Assembly: GCA_900404475.1 (NCBI GenBank)
Contig: OUQQ01000150.1
Coordinates: forward strand, 1-35,216
Origin: Spongospora subterranea
Lineage: Eukaryota; Endomyxa; Phytomyxea; Plasmodiophorida; Plasmodiophoridae
Direction: 5' to 3'
DNA length: 35,216 nt
This document shows, one piece after another, positions 1 to 9,805 of the stretch. The translations under genes and the position numbers were made by a program. Positions within the stretch are counted from its first letter, which is position 1; each line of letters starts with the position of its first letter. The notes below the pieces were generated by a model that was not told the origin of the DNA, searched no databases, and worked only from the letters and a program-made list of their open reading frames with translations.

Positions 1-3000
1 GACAAGGACTGGGACAGGAGCGGCTACTTGTTCCTGCTCATCGTTACAATCGTCCGGCAGCAAGTTGATGTCCATCTCGCAAATTAAATACAGATGAATT
101 AATCTACAGTCAGAGAGTAATATCGCTAAAATTCTACTTTAACCGCGGAGTTTTTGTTGACCTCTATTTATTCATCTATATTTCTTACTTGAAACAGGCT
201 CTAATAACGGCAGATATCGATCGACGCAAAGACCCTCTTAGTTAGCGGAGCCTCCACATGAACGTAAAGTATGAACGTAAAGGTTTTATGTACTCTTTTC
301 CGGACAGGTCGTAAAAAATGGTAAAAGTCCGCGGCATGGCAAAAATGCCTTGTCAAACGATACGTTCATTTACGGACAGGTCTATTGTTTGGCGAAAATA
401 TATGTTGGCCGTGGTAGATTTTGATAAAAACATTGCATCAGTGGTTCTGGACATCATTACCGACATCAAGGACGTCCTTGGAGTTTTCCGGCCGCATTCA
501 CATCGGACCTAGGCCATCCGATGCCCTGATTTAGTCCTGCTCTTGCACAGGGCATCATCCAGCTGTATTAGCACACAGGTACCTCGTGCCCCAGCACATG
601 ATTCAACGCCGATCGCTGTCTACTATCGATTCTGTTGATAAAACCAAGATCAGATTTCCTGCATCGCTCTCATCTGCTGCCATCGAGCAACGCTTCTTCG
701 CTCAAATAGTCCCAGGACGTACATCGCTGAGTCGTTCTTTCAAACACCCGTCCAGCAATGAGCGATCAAATTGTCTCCTTCCAACAGGCGACATCGCCGA
801 CGGAATATAACTTCGACGAAAGGAAGCAGTAAGGGGCATGAAGTGGGTCATGCCATAATATCATGGTGGGCAATGAGATGCCGCCGTGCTCGGGAACCAC
901 GAACATTCCTCAGCAAACCCCGAACACACAACTGAGCGACGTGCGCCAACTTGAAGGCAGTTGTGTTTCGGTCAGCGGGTTGAGATGGCAACTGCTGGAT
1001 GAAGAGACCTTGTGATCGTTCATCGCGGGGGAGGGGATCTCATTGACGATGGTCGGCATGATTATATTCCGATTGTCTCCCGCCCTCTTTCGTGATTTTT
1101 GGTTCTACTGCTCAAAACGCGTTCGACATTGATGCAGTTTAGAAGTCCTCATTCCATGACGTATCGTCTGCTATATTCTGCTGTATGGACAGAAGCAGGT
1201 CTCGGTCCCTGTGTGATCGTATCTAAGTGATATTCAGCTGTTGCAGCACGATCAGGATCATCAAATACTCGATATTTTTCATCAAAAACCGCATATCGTA
1301 TACATCGCTGGATCATTAAATCCCATCAAGGAGTCGCTAATCCGAAAACAGGGCCCTTCAGCAGGCCGATTGATTATGGAAACATTGTCCAGATCTAGAA
1401 TAGGTGACCGACCCGAGCAACTTTACGCTGGCCGATCATCAGACCTGTTTTCGTTGAGTGTTTGATGACCCGAGCCGGGTTCCAACAGCTGAACATCGAA
1501 TAGACCAGGATCTCGACCTGCTTCTGTCGATGCTGCAGAATCGCACCAAGCCATTGACACGTCATGGAATATGAACCTGAAACGATTGGCCAATCCCGAC
1601 AGTATTGACGACGAATCTCGCGCGTCACGATCCACGAAACACTCGACGAACGTCAGTCGACCAACACCACTATTCTGCATTGACACCCGGATTTGTGATC
1701 GGGATCACACGTTAAAGGGGGTGGGAGACACGAAGAAATTATCGAAGTTCAGCAGTTTGTCACCCGATCCGGGTCATGAAACACGCGACATTTGTCGTTG
1801 AAGCGACCAACATTCTACAGAGGTCAATCGTTGGATTCCATCGCGTCACCGATCTTCCGTCTCCTATCCAGACTCTTGTCCTTTCCCCAAACGATTTCCA
1901 GTGATTGATGGGCCGGATCGGGTTCATCGATTAGACCGGTTCGCACAGGAATGTCGACCTGCTTCTGTCTATGCTGTAGAATGGCCTCGGCGCGCCGGGA
2001 CAGTAGAATACCTCACAATCTCCCTTTCGATTGCCGCTCATTGGGTATCAATCCGTAAATCAGCAGGCATTAAAGAAGTTCATCATTCAAATCTTTCCAG
2101 ATTACTTCAAACGACCAAGATACGCTGACGTTTTCTGGACTACACATCGGAAGGCTTTGCAACGAGAAACCATCGAAATACCTGTTCATACTGACCCATT
2201 GCTACGAAACACATCAATTCGATGGTCTGGCAGCTCGCTAGGTCCCATTCTCTGTCATAACCGCCTCGATGGGTGTCTGAATTGTGTTTCGCCACGTAAT
2301 CCAAAAAGGGGGGAGTGATTGTGATTCCCGTATTTGAGTCACTCTGAAAAGGGACAACATCATCTTACCCCTTCTTCCGAACCCGATCCTTTTGGCATTA
2401 TCTACGATAGACACCGGTTCCACACAGACAGAATCGCAGCAGAGCCTGCCAGGTTGTACCACCATTGACTACAAAACGACCTGGTCCATGATTTGTTGAG
2501 GCAAATTCAATCATTGGTACGACAGGGAGACCTAATAAACTTCTCAAGGATCAGGTAAAGCCAATGTACCTTAAGAGGAACTCTGTTCGACAGATATTCT
2601 ACTCTATAGACTTTATTCAATGGTGAGATTGGGTGGTAAATTAACTGGCGTATTGGCTATTTCAATTGCCTTGATCTGTTCTTCAAGGAAATTTGATAGA
2701 TCTGAGGGCGATCGAATCGTGGATAAAGATCTCGAGGGAATAGGGACTTTGAACTCCTCTGAACATTTCCAAATCACCTATGTAAAATACGATCAATAAC
2801 CGATTAAAATCGTTTGTCTGCGCCATGATACCTCTGTCTTAACATCCAGATTCGACCAAGGCTCCGCTGGCGATGAGATTTGATGAGCATTGGCGATCCT
2901 GATCACCGCTGCGGGGACGGCAGAGATGGATTGTGTGGCCGACGATACCATACGCCTCGATATCCTGGATACGTTGGATAGCGCCATTGTGGATTGCGGA

Positions 3001-3707
3001 TGGTCAACTCCCCGACTGGGATAGGTTCCGTTGATCGAAGGCGGATCCCGATCCTGAACTTTTTGCCGGGAACGACCCTGGCCCGGCCGACAGTGGTGTG
3101 TGTTGTCGCAATTGCCGGATATCCAGTACAGGGTGTAGTGCAGCCTTCTCTGACCTGGACTGGAACATGCGTCATGATGAATGGGCTACCAGGCAGCCAG
3201 ATATCAACATCTAAACGACTTCTCATCGATAGGAAATTACTTCTCCCTTTTCGGATTAACAAACGATTTTCTATTCAATCATGCGATTTTATCGATTTTA
3301 TAATATTGGTTCGTCGTAGTTGTGAATTTTTGTTGTATGCGTTCTTTATCAAAACGATTTCGCAATGCCTGATACTATAATCGATCGGATCCTAGGCGGT
3401 CGTCGTCGATTGCATCTTAGGCTGATTGAGTTGATCCCGACCATTGGTCCCCCCCCCCACCGGCCATACACACACTGTACCCGGTCCCTGGCCCATGTTG
3501 CTGTACATATACGCGACTGATCTGACCGTGGTAGGTCTACCGTTACCTGTACAGTGTACACACGTTACGACACGGGCCCAACGGCACTTGGCCAACTCCT
3601 GTCCCGTTTTATCGTCGTATGTCGGTAGTACCGGCCGCGCGTTGGCAACTTCCTACGTTCCGGCCGTATTCCTCCCCATACAACGCGGCCTGGTTCCTAT
3701 CTAGTTC
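1..3707. other. Gene-poor region, no supportable gene
   Basis: No open frame here is longer than about 130 codons, and none resembles a family I know. The open frames on both strands lack coding character and I do not call them. The region contains degenerate dispersed repeats (listed separately), a run of C at about 3450-3459, and many short palindromic words (GTAC, CCGGCC, GTGTACAC) between about 3440 and 3700. The 5' untranslated part of the F-BAR gene probably lies near the right edge, where a pyrimidine-poor CTATCTAG directly precedes its ATG. I see nothing else that can be supported. Confidence 0.5.
1151..1985. repeat. Dispersed degenerate repeat, three copies, one inverted
   Basis: A block sharing the core CGACCTGCTTCTGTC occurs at about 1501-1570 and 1930-1984 on the plus strand, and inverted at about 1151-1213. 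The inverted copy and the 1501 copy also share CGTCATGGAAT at the far end, so they form an imperfect inverted repeat with arms of about 65-70 bp separated by about 290 bp. The third copy shares only the core and its left flank. This looks like a decayed non-autonomous transposon or a fragment of one; no coding sequence is recognisable inside it. Confidence 0.5.
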
Positions 3708-4436
3708 ATGGAAGGGTTCGGATGGCCGCAATCAATCGATAACACCGTTAATGAACGGCACCAATATGGGCGGAAAATTCTCACCAACGGAATTGAGTCG
3801 TGCAAAAAACTGGTGGGGTTCTCCCGCCGCATTGTCGTCGCATCTACTGCTTTGTCGCTCGAACTCAGCGTACATGGTAAAGGAGGGGCGTCATTCTCTG
3901 TCGAGGAAATACTACAACCTGGAGAAACGACGGCCAACTCGTGGAGATTTCTATTCTCGGTCAACGATCGCCTCTCTGGATTTCATTCCGAACTGGCCAA
4001 GAAGTTAATCACTCAGGTGTGCAATCCTTTGAGGGATATTATCATGCTAATGGAGGGGGAACTCGCTGCCCTTGACGAAGAATCGATCAACGACAAGATC
4101 AGCGTTATGAAGGATAAAATCGCCACGAGGCGCCAGGCGTGCGATGTCGCCTTGACGACGGTGAAATCGTTTGTTCCCTATAAAGGGACGTCGCCCATCG
4201 CCAAAATCCGCCGCGAAGAGGAGTTCGGACGAAGGCTCAAGGTCGTCGAGGAATGCTATCGGAACTACGAGGCGATCGTCAGCTCGTGCAACGCCACGGT
4301 CGCCAGCTTCATGGAGAACGTCCAGGACCCGCGCCTGAGGGCGATCGAGGAGGTGGAGTTGTGTCGGCAACAGATGATCAGCGATATATCGAATAGATTA
4401 GAGGTCATGGGGCACATGCTGCCCAATACCATATGA
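3708..4436 (+). CDS. F-BAR (FCH) domain-like protein
   Basis: This is an intronless 242-residue reading frame. Residues about 20-110 follow the FCH/F-BAR pattern: a start (YGRKIL, then NGIESCKKLVGF) like the opening helix, a variable turn, then W-R-F-L-F...F-H-S-E-L-A-K-K-L...V-C-N-P-L, matching the 'aw..l...t...H..la..l...v..pL' part of the family. The remainder is highly charged and helical with no visible SH3 or other adaptor domain, so it would be an F-BAR-only protein slightly shorter than the usual 260-290 residues. Proteins of this family form curved dimers that bind and bend membranes during endocytosis or cytokinesis. The ATG is chosen because an in-frame TAG lies two codons upstream; that TAG could also be a splice acceptor, so a 5' exon is possible. 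The stop lies 38 bp from that of the convergent PH-domain gene. The domain call rests on pattern recognition only. Confidence 0.55.
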   Translation: MEGFGWPQSIDNTVNERHQYGRKILTNGIESCKKLVGFSRRIVVASTALSLELSVHGKGGASFSVEEILQPGETTANSWRFLFSVNDRLSGFHSELAKKLITQVCNPLRDIIMLMEGELAALDEESINDKISVMKDKIATRRQACDVALTTVKSFVPYKGTSPIAKIRREEEFGRRLKVVEECYRNYEAIVSSCNATVASFMENVQDPRLRAIEEVELCRQQMISDISNRLEVMGHMLPNTI

Positions 4437-4474
4437 TAAACTCCCCCATCGTCATCATTGGCCTCCTCCGTTAC

Positions 4475-6104
4475 CTATAGCTTTAGCGCCAACATAATGT
4501 TGTTCATTGACTCGATCTCGACCGACGCCTGCCATAACTGTTGTGAAAAACAACGAATTCAATTTCGCCCCGGAAACCGTTGCATATCCTCTCACTGACC
4601 AGGAAATCGATTTCCGTCATGTCGTTGTCGTCGATTTGCTGTCCGATCTTATCGAGTTGCGCCTTCAACGGGCCCAGTTTCGCGTTCACTCCGTCGAACT
4701 CGTCCGAGACCATCAGCTTTGGCGATTTCGCTTTCGCCGCGAGTCGGTCGTAGAACTTCATCAGCCCTACGATTGAACCGGTGGGTGAGAACACGGCGGT
4801 GATCGGATCGGTTCCCCCCTCCGACCTTGGAAATCCCTTTGCGCGCGGTCGACGGTGCTGTAGATCGACAAAACGGTTAATCCCACTAGCGACAACGCCA
4901 TTTCACACAACAACACAGAATTACTAGGTCCGTCTCGTGGGGCTCTTCCCATCGGCCGCCGCCGCCGCCGCCGGATCCGTTCGGATCATCTTCAGTCCGA
5001 CGATCAGTTCCGTCAGTTCCTCCAACTAGAACCGCCCCCAAAACACGAACAATCAATCAGTGGGTGATCTGACCGAGTGAAACTGGCGATCGCCACCTCA
5101 TTGTTATTGGCCGCCTGGATCAACGCCGCCAGGCCCTGGACCCAGCAATTGTGCTCCGTATTGCTGAATGGAAATGACACAACAGACCGATCAGCGAATC
5201 AGTTTCCGACGACCCGTGGTCGACCCACGAAAACCAACGTACTTCTTGGCGACCACATCCAGCGTTTTATACCGATCGTACACGATGGAGAACGAGGCTT
5301 TAGCCAGTTCAGGCGACGCGTGTCGTTGGAATTTGGATGTGCATTGGCCCACGATTACGCGATCGATCGATCGAACGTCGATCTGGGTCGATTTCTTCGC
5401 CTGTAAACGACGATGATCGAGAGACGTTCCCGGGAAAAACGATTCGATATTGGGCGCGAGACCTTGTTCTTGGACGACCAGATGATCTTGGTGTTGTCCT
5501 GCGACAGCCGAAACGGGCGGAAATGGGGAACGCCCCAATGCCCGTACTTCAGGAACGACGTCCCGTCCTTCATCATCTTGAGCGCGTCCATCTCCTGGAC
5601 GTACTCCCGGTTCGGGTCGAGGTTCTCGGACATCGCCCGCCCGCGTCGGGCGACCGGCCTGGGCGGCGGCGGCCGATCGGGAACCTGCGATCGATTGGCG
5701 GCGGCGTCCTCGTGCGATAAACTGCCGCGATGGGTTTTCTCCAGACCGTGATCGCTATCGGATGATGATTTCGACCCATCGTCGTTCTCCTCCTCTATCG
5801 GCACTCGCGCCGCCGGCCGATTGCCGATGGCGACGGGATCCATTTTGATGACGGGCTCCGATGTGTGGCGAACGTGATCATTACGGGCTGGCGATGGATT
5901 GGGTTTGAAATCGAACAGATCCACCTCCTTCGCGTCGAAATCCAACACGTCGAACGACGTGGTGGATTTCGCCGAGATCGGATCGGTGTCGAACGGGTTC
6001 GACGATGACGGTTTGGGAATATCGCCAGAGGCGATCGTGGTCGACGGAATTCGCCGGCGAGTTTTATTGCTGGCTCGCGGCGCCAGGATGCGGATCGACG
6101 CCAT
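4475..6104 (-). CDS. PH-domain protein with coiled-coil tail, multi-exon
   Basis: The ATG is at 6104. The N-terminal 180 or so residues are polar and low-complexity, with acidic, serine-rich and proline-rich (PPPPRP) stretches. A PH domain follows: KYGHWGVPHFRPFRLS, then IIWSSK, an intron, SIVYD..KTLDVVAK, an intron, and finally WVQGLAALI with the invariant C-terminal Trp. Verified introns are 5462-5401 and 5242-5164. The next probably starts at a weak donor in N-N-N-E|GTGGCG and ends at 5026, followed by LEELTELIVGLKMI and a poly-alanine run encoded by GCC repeats. A further intron near 4850-4930 is not resolved. The last segments (SPTGSIVGLMKFYDRLAA, LKAQLDKIGQQI) look like coiled coil. The final intron, 4599-4538, gives a 20-residue last exon ending at TAG 4475. 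PH domains of this type bind phosphoinositides or proteins at membranes. The specific family is not recognised. Confidence 0.75.
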
Positions 6105-6654
6105 GGCTCTGGTACCTGCGTGGAGATATATCGAATGGGGGCACACGCCACAACCATCATCACCATCATCATCACCTTCCTGGCCCCATCAGGTCGATTG
6201 GCAAAAAAACAGACAGATTGACGATCACCGCCAGTTTTATTGATGACGTTTTTCGAGCAAACAATCACGGAATCCGACTCAGATCCTGATCGTGATCAAT
6301 TTCCCGGCTATTTCTGCCACTTCCGACCAACGCCTTTGTGTTGCAGATATCGTTAATCCCCTTTGAATTTCTGAAGACATTACCCGCAGGAATGGGGGAA
6401 AACGGCCATTCAAATAACGAAATGTTCAGGGGATTTTGTTGATTTGGAAGGGGGGCGTGGCGAAGGGCGGCGGTTGATGAAGTTAAATTAGGGGTATTGT
6501 GTATTGTATTGCACACGAGTTGACGATCGTGTCGATCATCGGTGTTATCGCCGATCCGTCCGCGGTCGTCGGCGATTGCAATGCGAGATCCTGAACACAC
6601 AACAACAACATAAAACCCGATCAGATCGCCGAACCTTGGCCAACAACGTCAATG
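6105..6654. other. Intergenic, with ATC/ACC microsatellite
   Basis: This 550-bp gap separates the PH gene from the Rsa3-like gene, both on the minus strand, and should contain the PH promoter. A short imperfect trinucleotide repeat (CAT/CAC) lies at about 6152-6178, some 50-75 bp upstream of the PH gene ATG. A 111-codon minus frame at 6265-6600 has no recognisable similarity. It could be a further 3' exon or the 3' UTR of the upstream gene, but I see no supporting splice pair. Confidence 0.4.
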
Positions 6655-7356
6655 TCAAATGTTCCCGACCTTCTCGGTCAGATTATATGAACGGGATCCC
6701 GATTCAATCATATCGATGACGAGATCGATACGATCTGTGGTGAAGTTCGGGTCGTTCCTGATCGCGTCAATGTCGTCGGCGTGATCGTCTGTGAATCTGG
6801 ATTTGTATTGAACCAGGAAATTCTTCGACACCCGATCGCGATTCAGCTCCGGATCCTGATACAATCGCTCATTGTTGCTGGACGCCATCTCCATCTCGTA
6901 TCTCTGCGATATTTCGGTTCAAATTCAATAAACGGGTCGATTGGCAGTTTTGGGGTTTACGAGTTGATCCAATGAGAGAAACGCTTCGCGTATCAGACGA
7001 GTTAATCCATTAGCGATCAGACGATAGGTCTCGGATCGAACCTGATCGGATATCGACTGGTCGCCAACCAGATCGGCCAACTGATGGAATAACGAGTCGC
7101 CAGTTGATACAAACGACTTGGCGATATGAGGGAGGATCAGGTGAATCCGGTTGATCGACGATATTAGCGAGATCTCCAAGTCGGACAGGCGACGCCACAG
7201 GACCGGATCGGGCAGTCCCTGTAGAATATTGACGATGACTCCCTGATCGTCGACATCGGCGATCGACCGGACCCGATCGTGATCACGAGAGGGCGATATC
7301 GGCTCATCGGTCAATGACGATAACTCCTCGGCCCATCTCTCGATTGCCTCCAACAT
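6655..7356 (-). CDS. Protein with Rsa3-like C-terminal domain (putative ribosome assembly)
   Basis: Two exons, 7356-6961 and 6903-6655, join in phase 0 across a 57-bp GT-AG intron to encode 214 residues. The first 130 residues are helical and leucine-rich (NILQGLPDPVLWRRLSDLEI, then SSINRIHLILPHIAKSF) and are not recognised. The C-terminal part, NFLVQYKSRFTDDHADDIDA followed by IRNDPNF and IDLVIDMIESG, resembles the ribosome-assembly protein 3 domain, whose pattern is roughly F-x-x-x-Y-x-x-x-x-T-x-x-F-A-x-D-L-D-x-L-R-x-x-x-D-F followed by L-I-x-x-L-x-x-G. Yeast Rsa3 acts in nucleolar 60S subunit assembly. The whole N-terminal half is unlike yeast Rsa3, so the role is an inference. The start ATG at 7356 is the first in frame. 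The stop follows a possible donor (AAG|GTCGGG), so an extra 3' exon cannot be excluded. Confidence 0.5.
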
Positions 7357-7851
7357 GATTTCCGTCCCTTGTTGGGGATTCCTCCGTGGTTGCCAAATAG
7401 AGCGGCCTCTTTCCGACTCTACGGACTAATTTACAGTCCGAGAACGGACCCCGTCACGGACAGTACAACAGAGAAAAACATCGAAACGGCGCTTGGAAAA
7501 CCGTTTCGTTTGATAAAACCAGCGAGTATTTTTGGACCGTCTTTTTTGTTTCAGTGGGTGATCATTATTTCATTGAGAGGGCGTTCAGGGGAGGGGGTGT
7601 TGAGAGCGTTTCGATAAATTAGGGACAGAGTGGTGACAGATTTTATTGGGAACTGAGCGGAAAACACGATTATTATCAAGATGGTCTTATAATAATCCAT
7701 CACTATTGCATAGCTGTACCATGACGACTGTCAAACGCATTCGGCATTGATCTAGTACTTTGGTGTCGCTTGTGAATGTCGTTTCCTGGCAACTTCTTGG
7801 GCAGTTGAAGCATCAAACAAATATTCACGGTGTACCATTCAGTAGTAGATC

Positions 7852-8120
7852 GCCGAATACGACCCCCACAAAAAGTTGTCTTATTTGGAGGTCACAATTC
7901 CGTAATGAACTAGTAAAATGTGGTGACAATGTGAATAATCTGTGATATACAGTGTTTAGTTTTACGGCACAAAAAAAAAACACCTAAAACTTGTTGAGGT
8001 TGGGATTGTCGATCTAATTGAAACCCGTGGAAATGGCAGACTCGGTCAATATTAGTTCACCGAATAAAGACCACAGAAAGTTGTCCCATCTGGCGGTTCA
8101 CAATTCTGTAGTGATATAGT
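7852..8120. repeat. Degenerate direct repeat, about 62 bp, two copies
   Basis: The segment 7852-7914 recurs at 8059-8120. Shared words in order are CCGAATA, AAAGTTGTC, AT-T-GG-GGT (spaced), CACAATTC and TAGT. Identity is roughly three quarters by eye. The second copy lies inside the MITE-like inverted repeat and the first lies outside, to its left, suggesting successive insertions or duplications of one element. Confidence 0.6.
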
Positions 8121-8252
8121 GACTGTTGGTCTCGAAGTCCATATCCGCCGTTTGAGGGACCGACTTTATCTTCTTAGGAATCCTGTCACTTGCAGTGACC
8201 GAATCTACCATTTCCACGGATTTCAGTGAAATCGACAATCCCAAATGAACTT
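7988..8252. mobile_element. MITE-like element with about 60-bp inverted repeats
   Basis: The left arm at 7988-8048 and the right arm at 8195-8252 are reverse complements with roughly 80% identity by eye. Both contain GGGATTGTCGAT, CGTGGAAATGG and TCGGTCA in the same order. The interior of about 145 bp has no open frame. Its size, long terminal inverted repeats and lack of coding capacity fit a non-autonomous DNA transposon. I cannot identify target-site duplications. A 13-bp word GAACTTAATTCCA overlapping the right end at 8247 is repeated at 8297. A PIF/Harbinger relic lies about 500 bp downstream and could be related, but no shared terminal sequence was seen. Confidence 0.6.
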
Positions 8253-8546
8253 AATTCCAATCGAACAATCGATACACGACCTAACTCATGAGTCACGAAC
8301 TTAATTCCATCAAAAATTGATCCATCTCAAGATTCGGTAGGCCAATTATCGCGAGGTTTAGACTAGGAAAATGACGCTATGTCCAATAGGCCTGAAAACT
8401 TTGACACCGCGCGAACAATTACTGTAAACTTCATGTCAATTTGGCTCGACCTTGAAAACCGCATATTTCGATTCCCATATCCCCTTTTATCCGCTGTTCG
8501 AAGTGGATATTGATCGTTAACGTACTCCTGTATGTTCTATTGCGCA

Positions 8547-8578
8547 ATCTATTCTATTTTTCGTAAAATAGAATAGAT
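8547..8578. repeat. Perfect 14-bp inverted repeat hairpin
   Basis: ATCTATTCTATTTT at 8547-8560 is followed by TCGT and then by its exact reverse complement at 8565-8578. A second weaker hairpin (CTATTTTGG...CCAAAATAG) lies at about 8638-8668. With T-rich flanks this could be a cruciform, a transposon end or a transcript 3' end, but no neighbouring gene ends here. Confidence 0.7.
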
Positions 8579-8729
8579 GGTCTCCCACCGGACAATTCTA
8601 AATTGAAATTCTAATTTCTATTTTTTCCACGGATGTTCTATTTTGGGTATTTTGGGACCAAAATAGCACCAATCTAGTCCATTTCTATTCAGTCTGAGCA
8701 GTATTTCGACGCCACGGGCAACAATGGTC

Positions 8730-9377
8730 TTCACATGAGGACGAACTGCTGTGCTGTGCCTGGATTGCGGTTTCAGAAGATCCATTATTCGGGAACTGGT
8801 CAGAAAACAGGCAAGTTTCGGCGACGAATCTCCGACTTCTACCAGGTCTGAAGTTCCTGGTGGCGACAGCGAACGGAACGAAGCCGCGTTGACGTCGACT
8901 CGATTCGCACGTCAATGTCGAAATTCTGTGGATAGGTTGACAGTCAAGGCAACAGAGCGCTCCGGATGGTCGTCGGAGATGTAGGTGGACTAAGCATTAC
9001 GCTCTCTGGAAGTTACGGGTCTCTCTCAAGGGGTCCGAATTTGAATTCCAGACCTGTTGGCAGTTTCTGAAAACGCAACATAGATGGGTTGAGATCGGCG
9101 CTGTCTCTCCTTTACAAAAGGTTATCGCCGAGGTAGAATCTAAATCGACAGTGGAATCTCCAGTTCGTCCAATCGGTCAGCGCTCTGTGAAGCGCTTAGC
9201 AATAACTCCAACGGAGGAGAATGATCTGCAGAAAAAAAAAAACAGCATGACGAGTTTATTGCGATTACAAAGCGAAAGGTCGAAGCGAGCGAGGATCGTA
9301 ACGCGTTCAACCTTTTCGCGATGGATCCGGATTCAGCTGAGAGCCGTCGATACTTTGTCCTGAAAAAGCGTGCGTAA
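8730..9377 (+). pseudogene. Harbinger Myb/SANT-like protein with NAM-associated tail, frameshifted
   Basis: Pieces in consecutive frames follow the plant-type PIF/Harbinger accessory protein. They are GTGQKTGKFRRRISDFYQ (compare 'GT.Q....FW.RI...Y'), ERNEAALTS, SKFCG (the 'DV.KFCG' motif), HYALWKLRVSL then KGSEFEFQTCWQFLKT..RW ('F.FEHCW..L....KW'), RPIGQRSVKR, and finally a charged helix with LFAMDPDSAESRRYF ('IM..D.S.M.......YF'). In family members this protein helps the transposase bind DNA and enter the nucleus. The frame is broken at least three times, including a shift at the A-run 9232-9242 and an in-frame stop just after SKFCG. The last frame ends at TAA 9375. It is a pseudogene. Confidence 0.7.
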
Positions 9378-9392
9378 TTCAAAGACGTTGGA

Positions 9393-9610
9393 AGATGAAG
9401 TCGACGACGATTGCGAAGATGCGGCTTAAAGTGTTTTATTCTTCTTCTCTCCCTAAAAATTCCACTGATGTCGTACCAAATCGTCTCGGCATCGGTAGTC
9501 TTTTTACACTTTCGATGCCGAGACGATTTGGTACAACATCTGCGGAATTGCTATGGAGAAGAAGAATACAACACATTAAGCTGCATCTTCCCAATGTACA
9601 AAACTCATCT
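9393..9610. repeat. Foldback: about 100-bp arms with 22-bp perfect core
   Basis: The left arm at 9393-9494 and the right arm at 9513-9610 are reverse complements, with roughly three-quarters identity along about 100 bp. The 22 bp next to the loop (9473-9494 and 9513-9534) match perfectly, and the loop is 18 nt. The outer parts share blocks such as GAAGATGC-GCTTAA and TATTCTTCTTCT. Read on the minus strand, the right arm continues the Harbinger transposase, so the left arm is an inverted duplicate of that N-terminal segment. A transcript through it would fold into a long imperfect hairpin. Confidence 0.85.
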
Positions 9611-9805
9611 ACAGAACCATCCGATTATGTTGTCGAGTCTCCAAAATAGTCTTTGAGAAATCTTTCTCCAGCCTCGTGACGTCCTCTCTCTATATTTTTA
9701 CATTTTCCGGCTACAGAACCACCACGTCGTGGGAGCACCGGTTGTATTCGAATATATGGTGTACCAATAGTATTCATCGTCACTGCTTTCGGATGAAGAA
9801 TCCAT
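9513..9805 (-). pseudogene. PIF/Harbinger transposase N-terminus, truncated
   Basis: An ATG at 9805 opens MDSSSESSDDEYYWY, the acidic, serine-rich start usual for these transposases. After a frameshift comes RGGSVAGKCKNIERGRHEAG followed by ERFLKDYF, matching the conserved 'GRGGSV.GK..NI.R.R..G..RL..DYF' block. Further on, a broken WFCR...IGK resembles 'FRRRFRMS'. The reading then runs into the foldback arm at about 9610 and stops making sense, so everything from the DDE core onward is missing. The product of an intact copy would cut and paste the element; this one cannot. Confidence 0.7.

Larger units (their letters stand above)
7357..8700. other. Intergenic repeat-rich region, no gene
   Basis: No coding frame here is convincing. 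The first 100 bp or so should contain the promoter of the Rsa3-like gene. From 7850 to 8310 there is a cluster of nested direct and inverted repeats, described separately. From 8540 to 8670 the sequence becomes AT-rich with two hairpins. Confidence 0.5.

Noticed and set aside
5337..6289. Several plus-strand frames across the PH gene.
   Set aside because: They are antisense shadows. The minus strand has the PH motifs and consistent intron phases.
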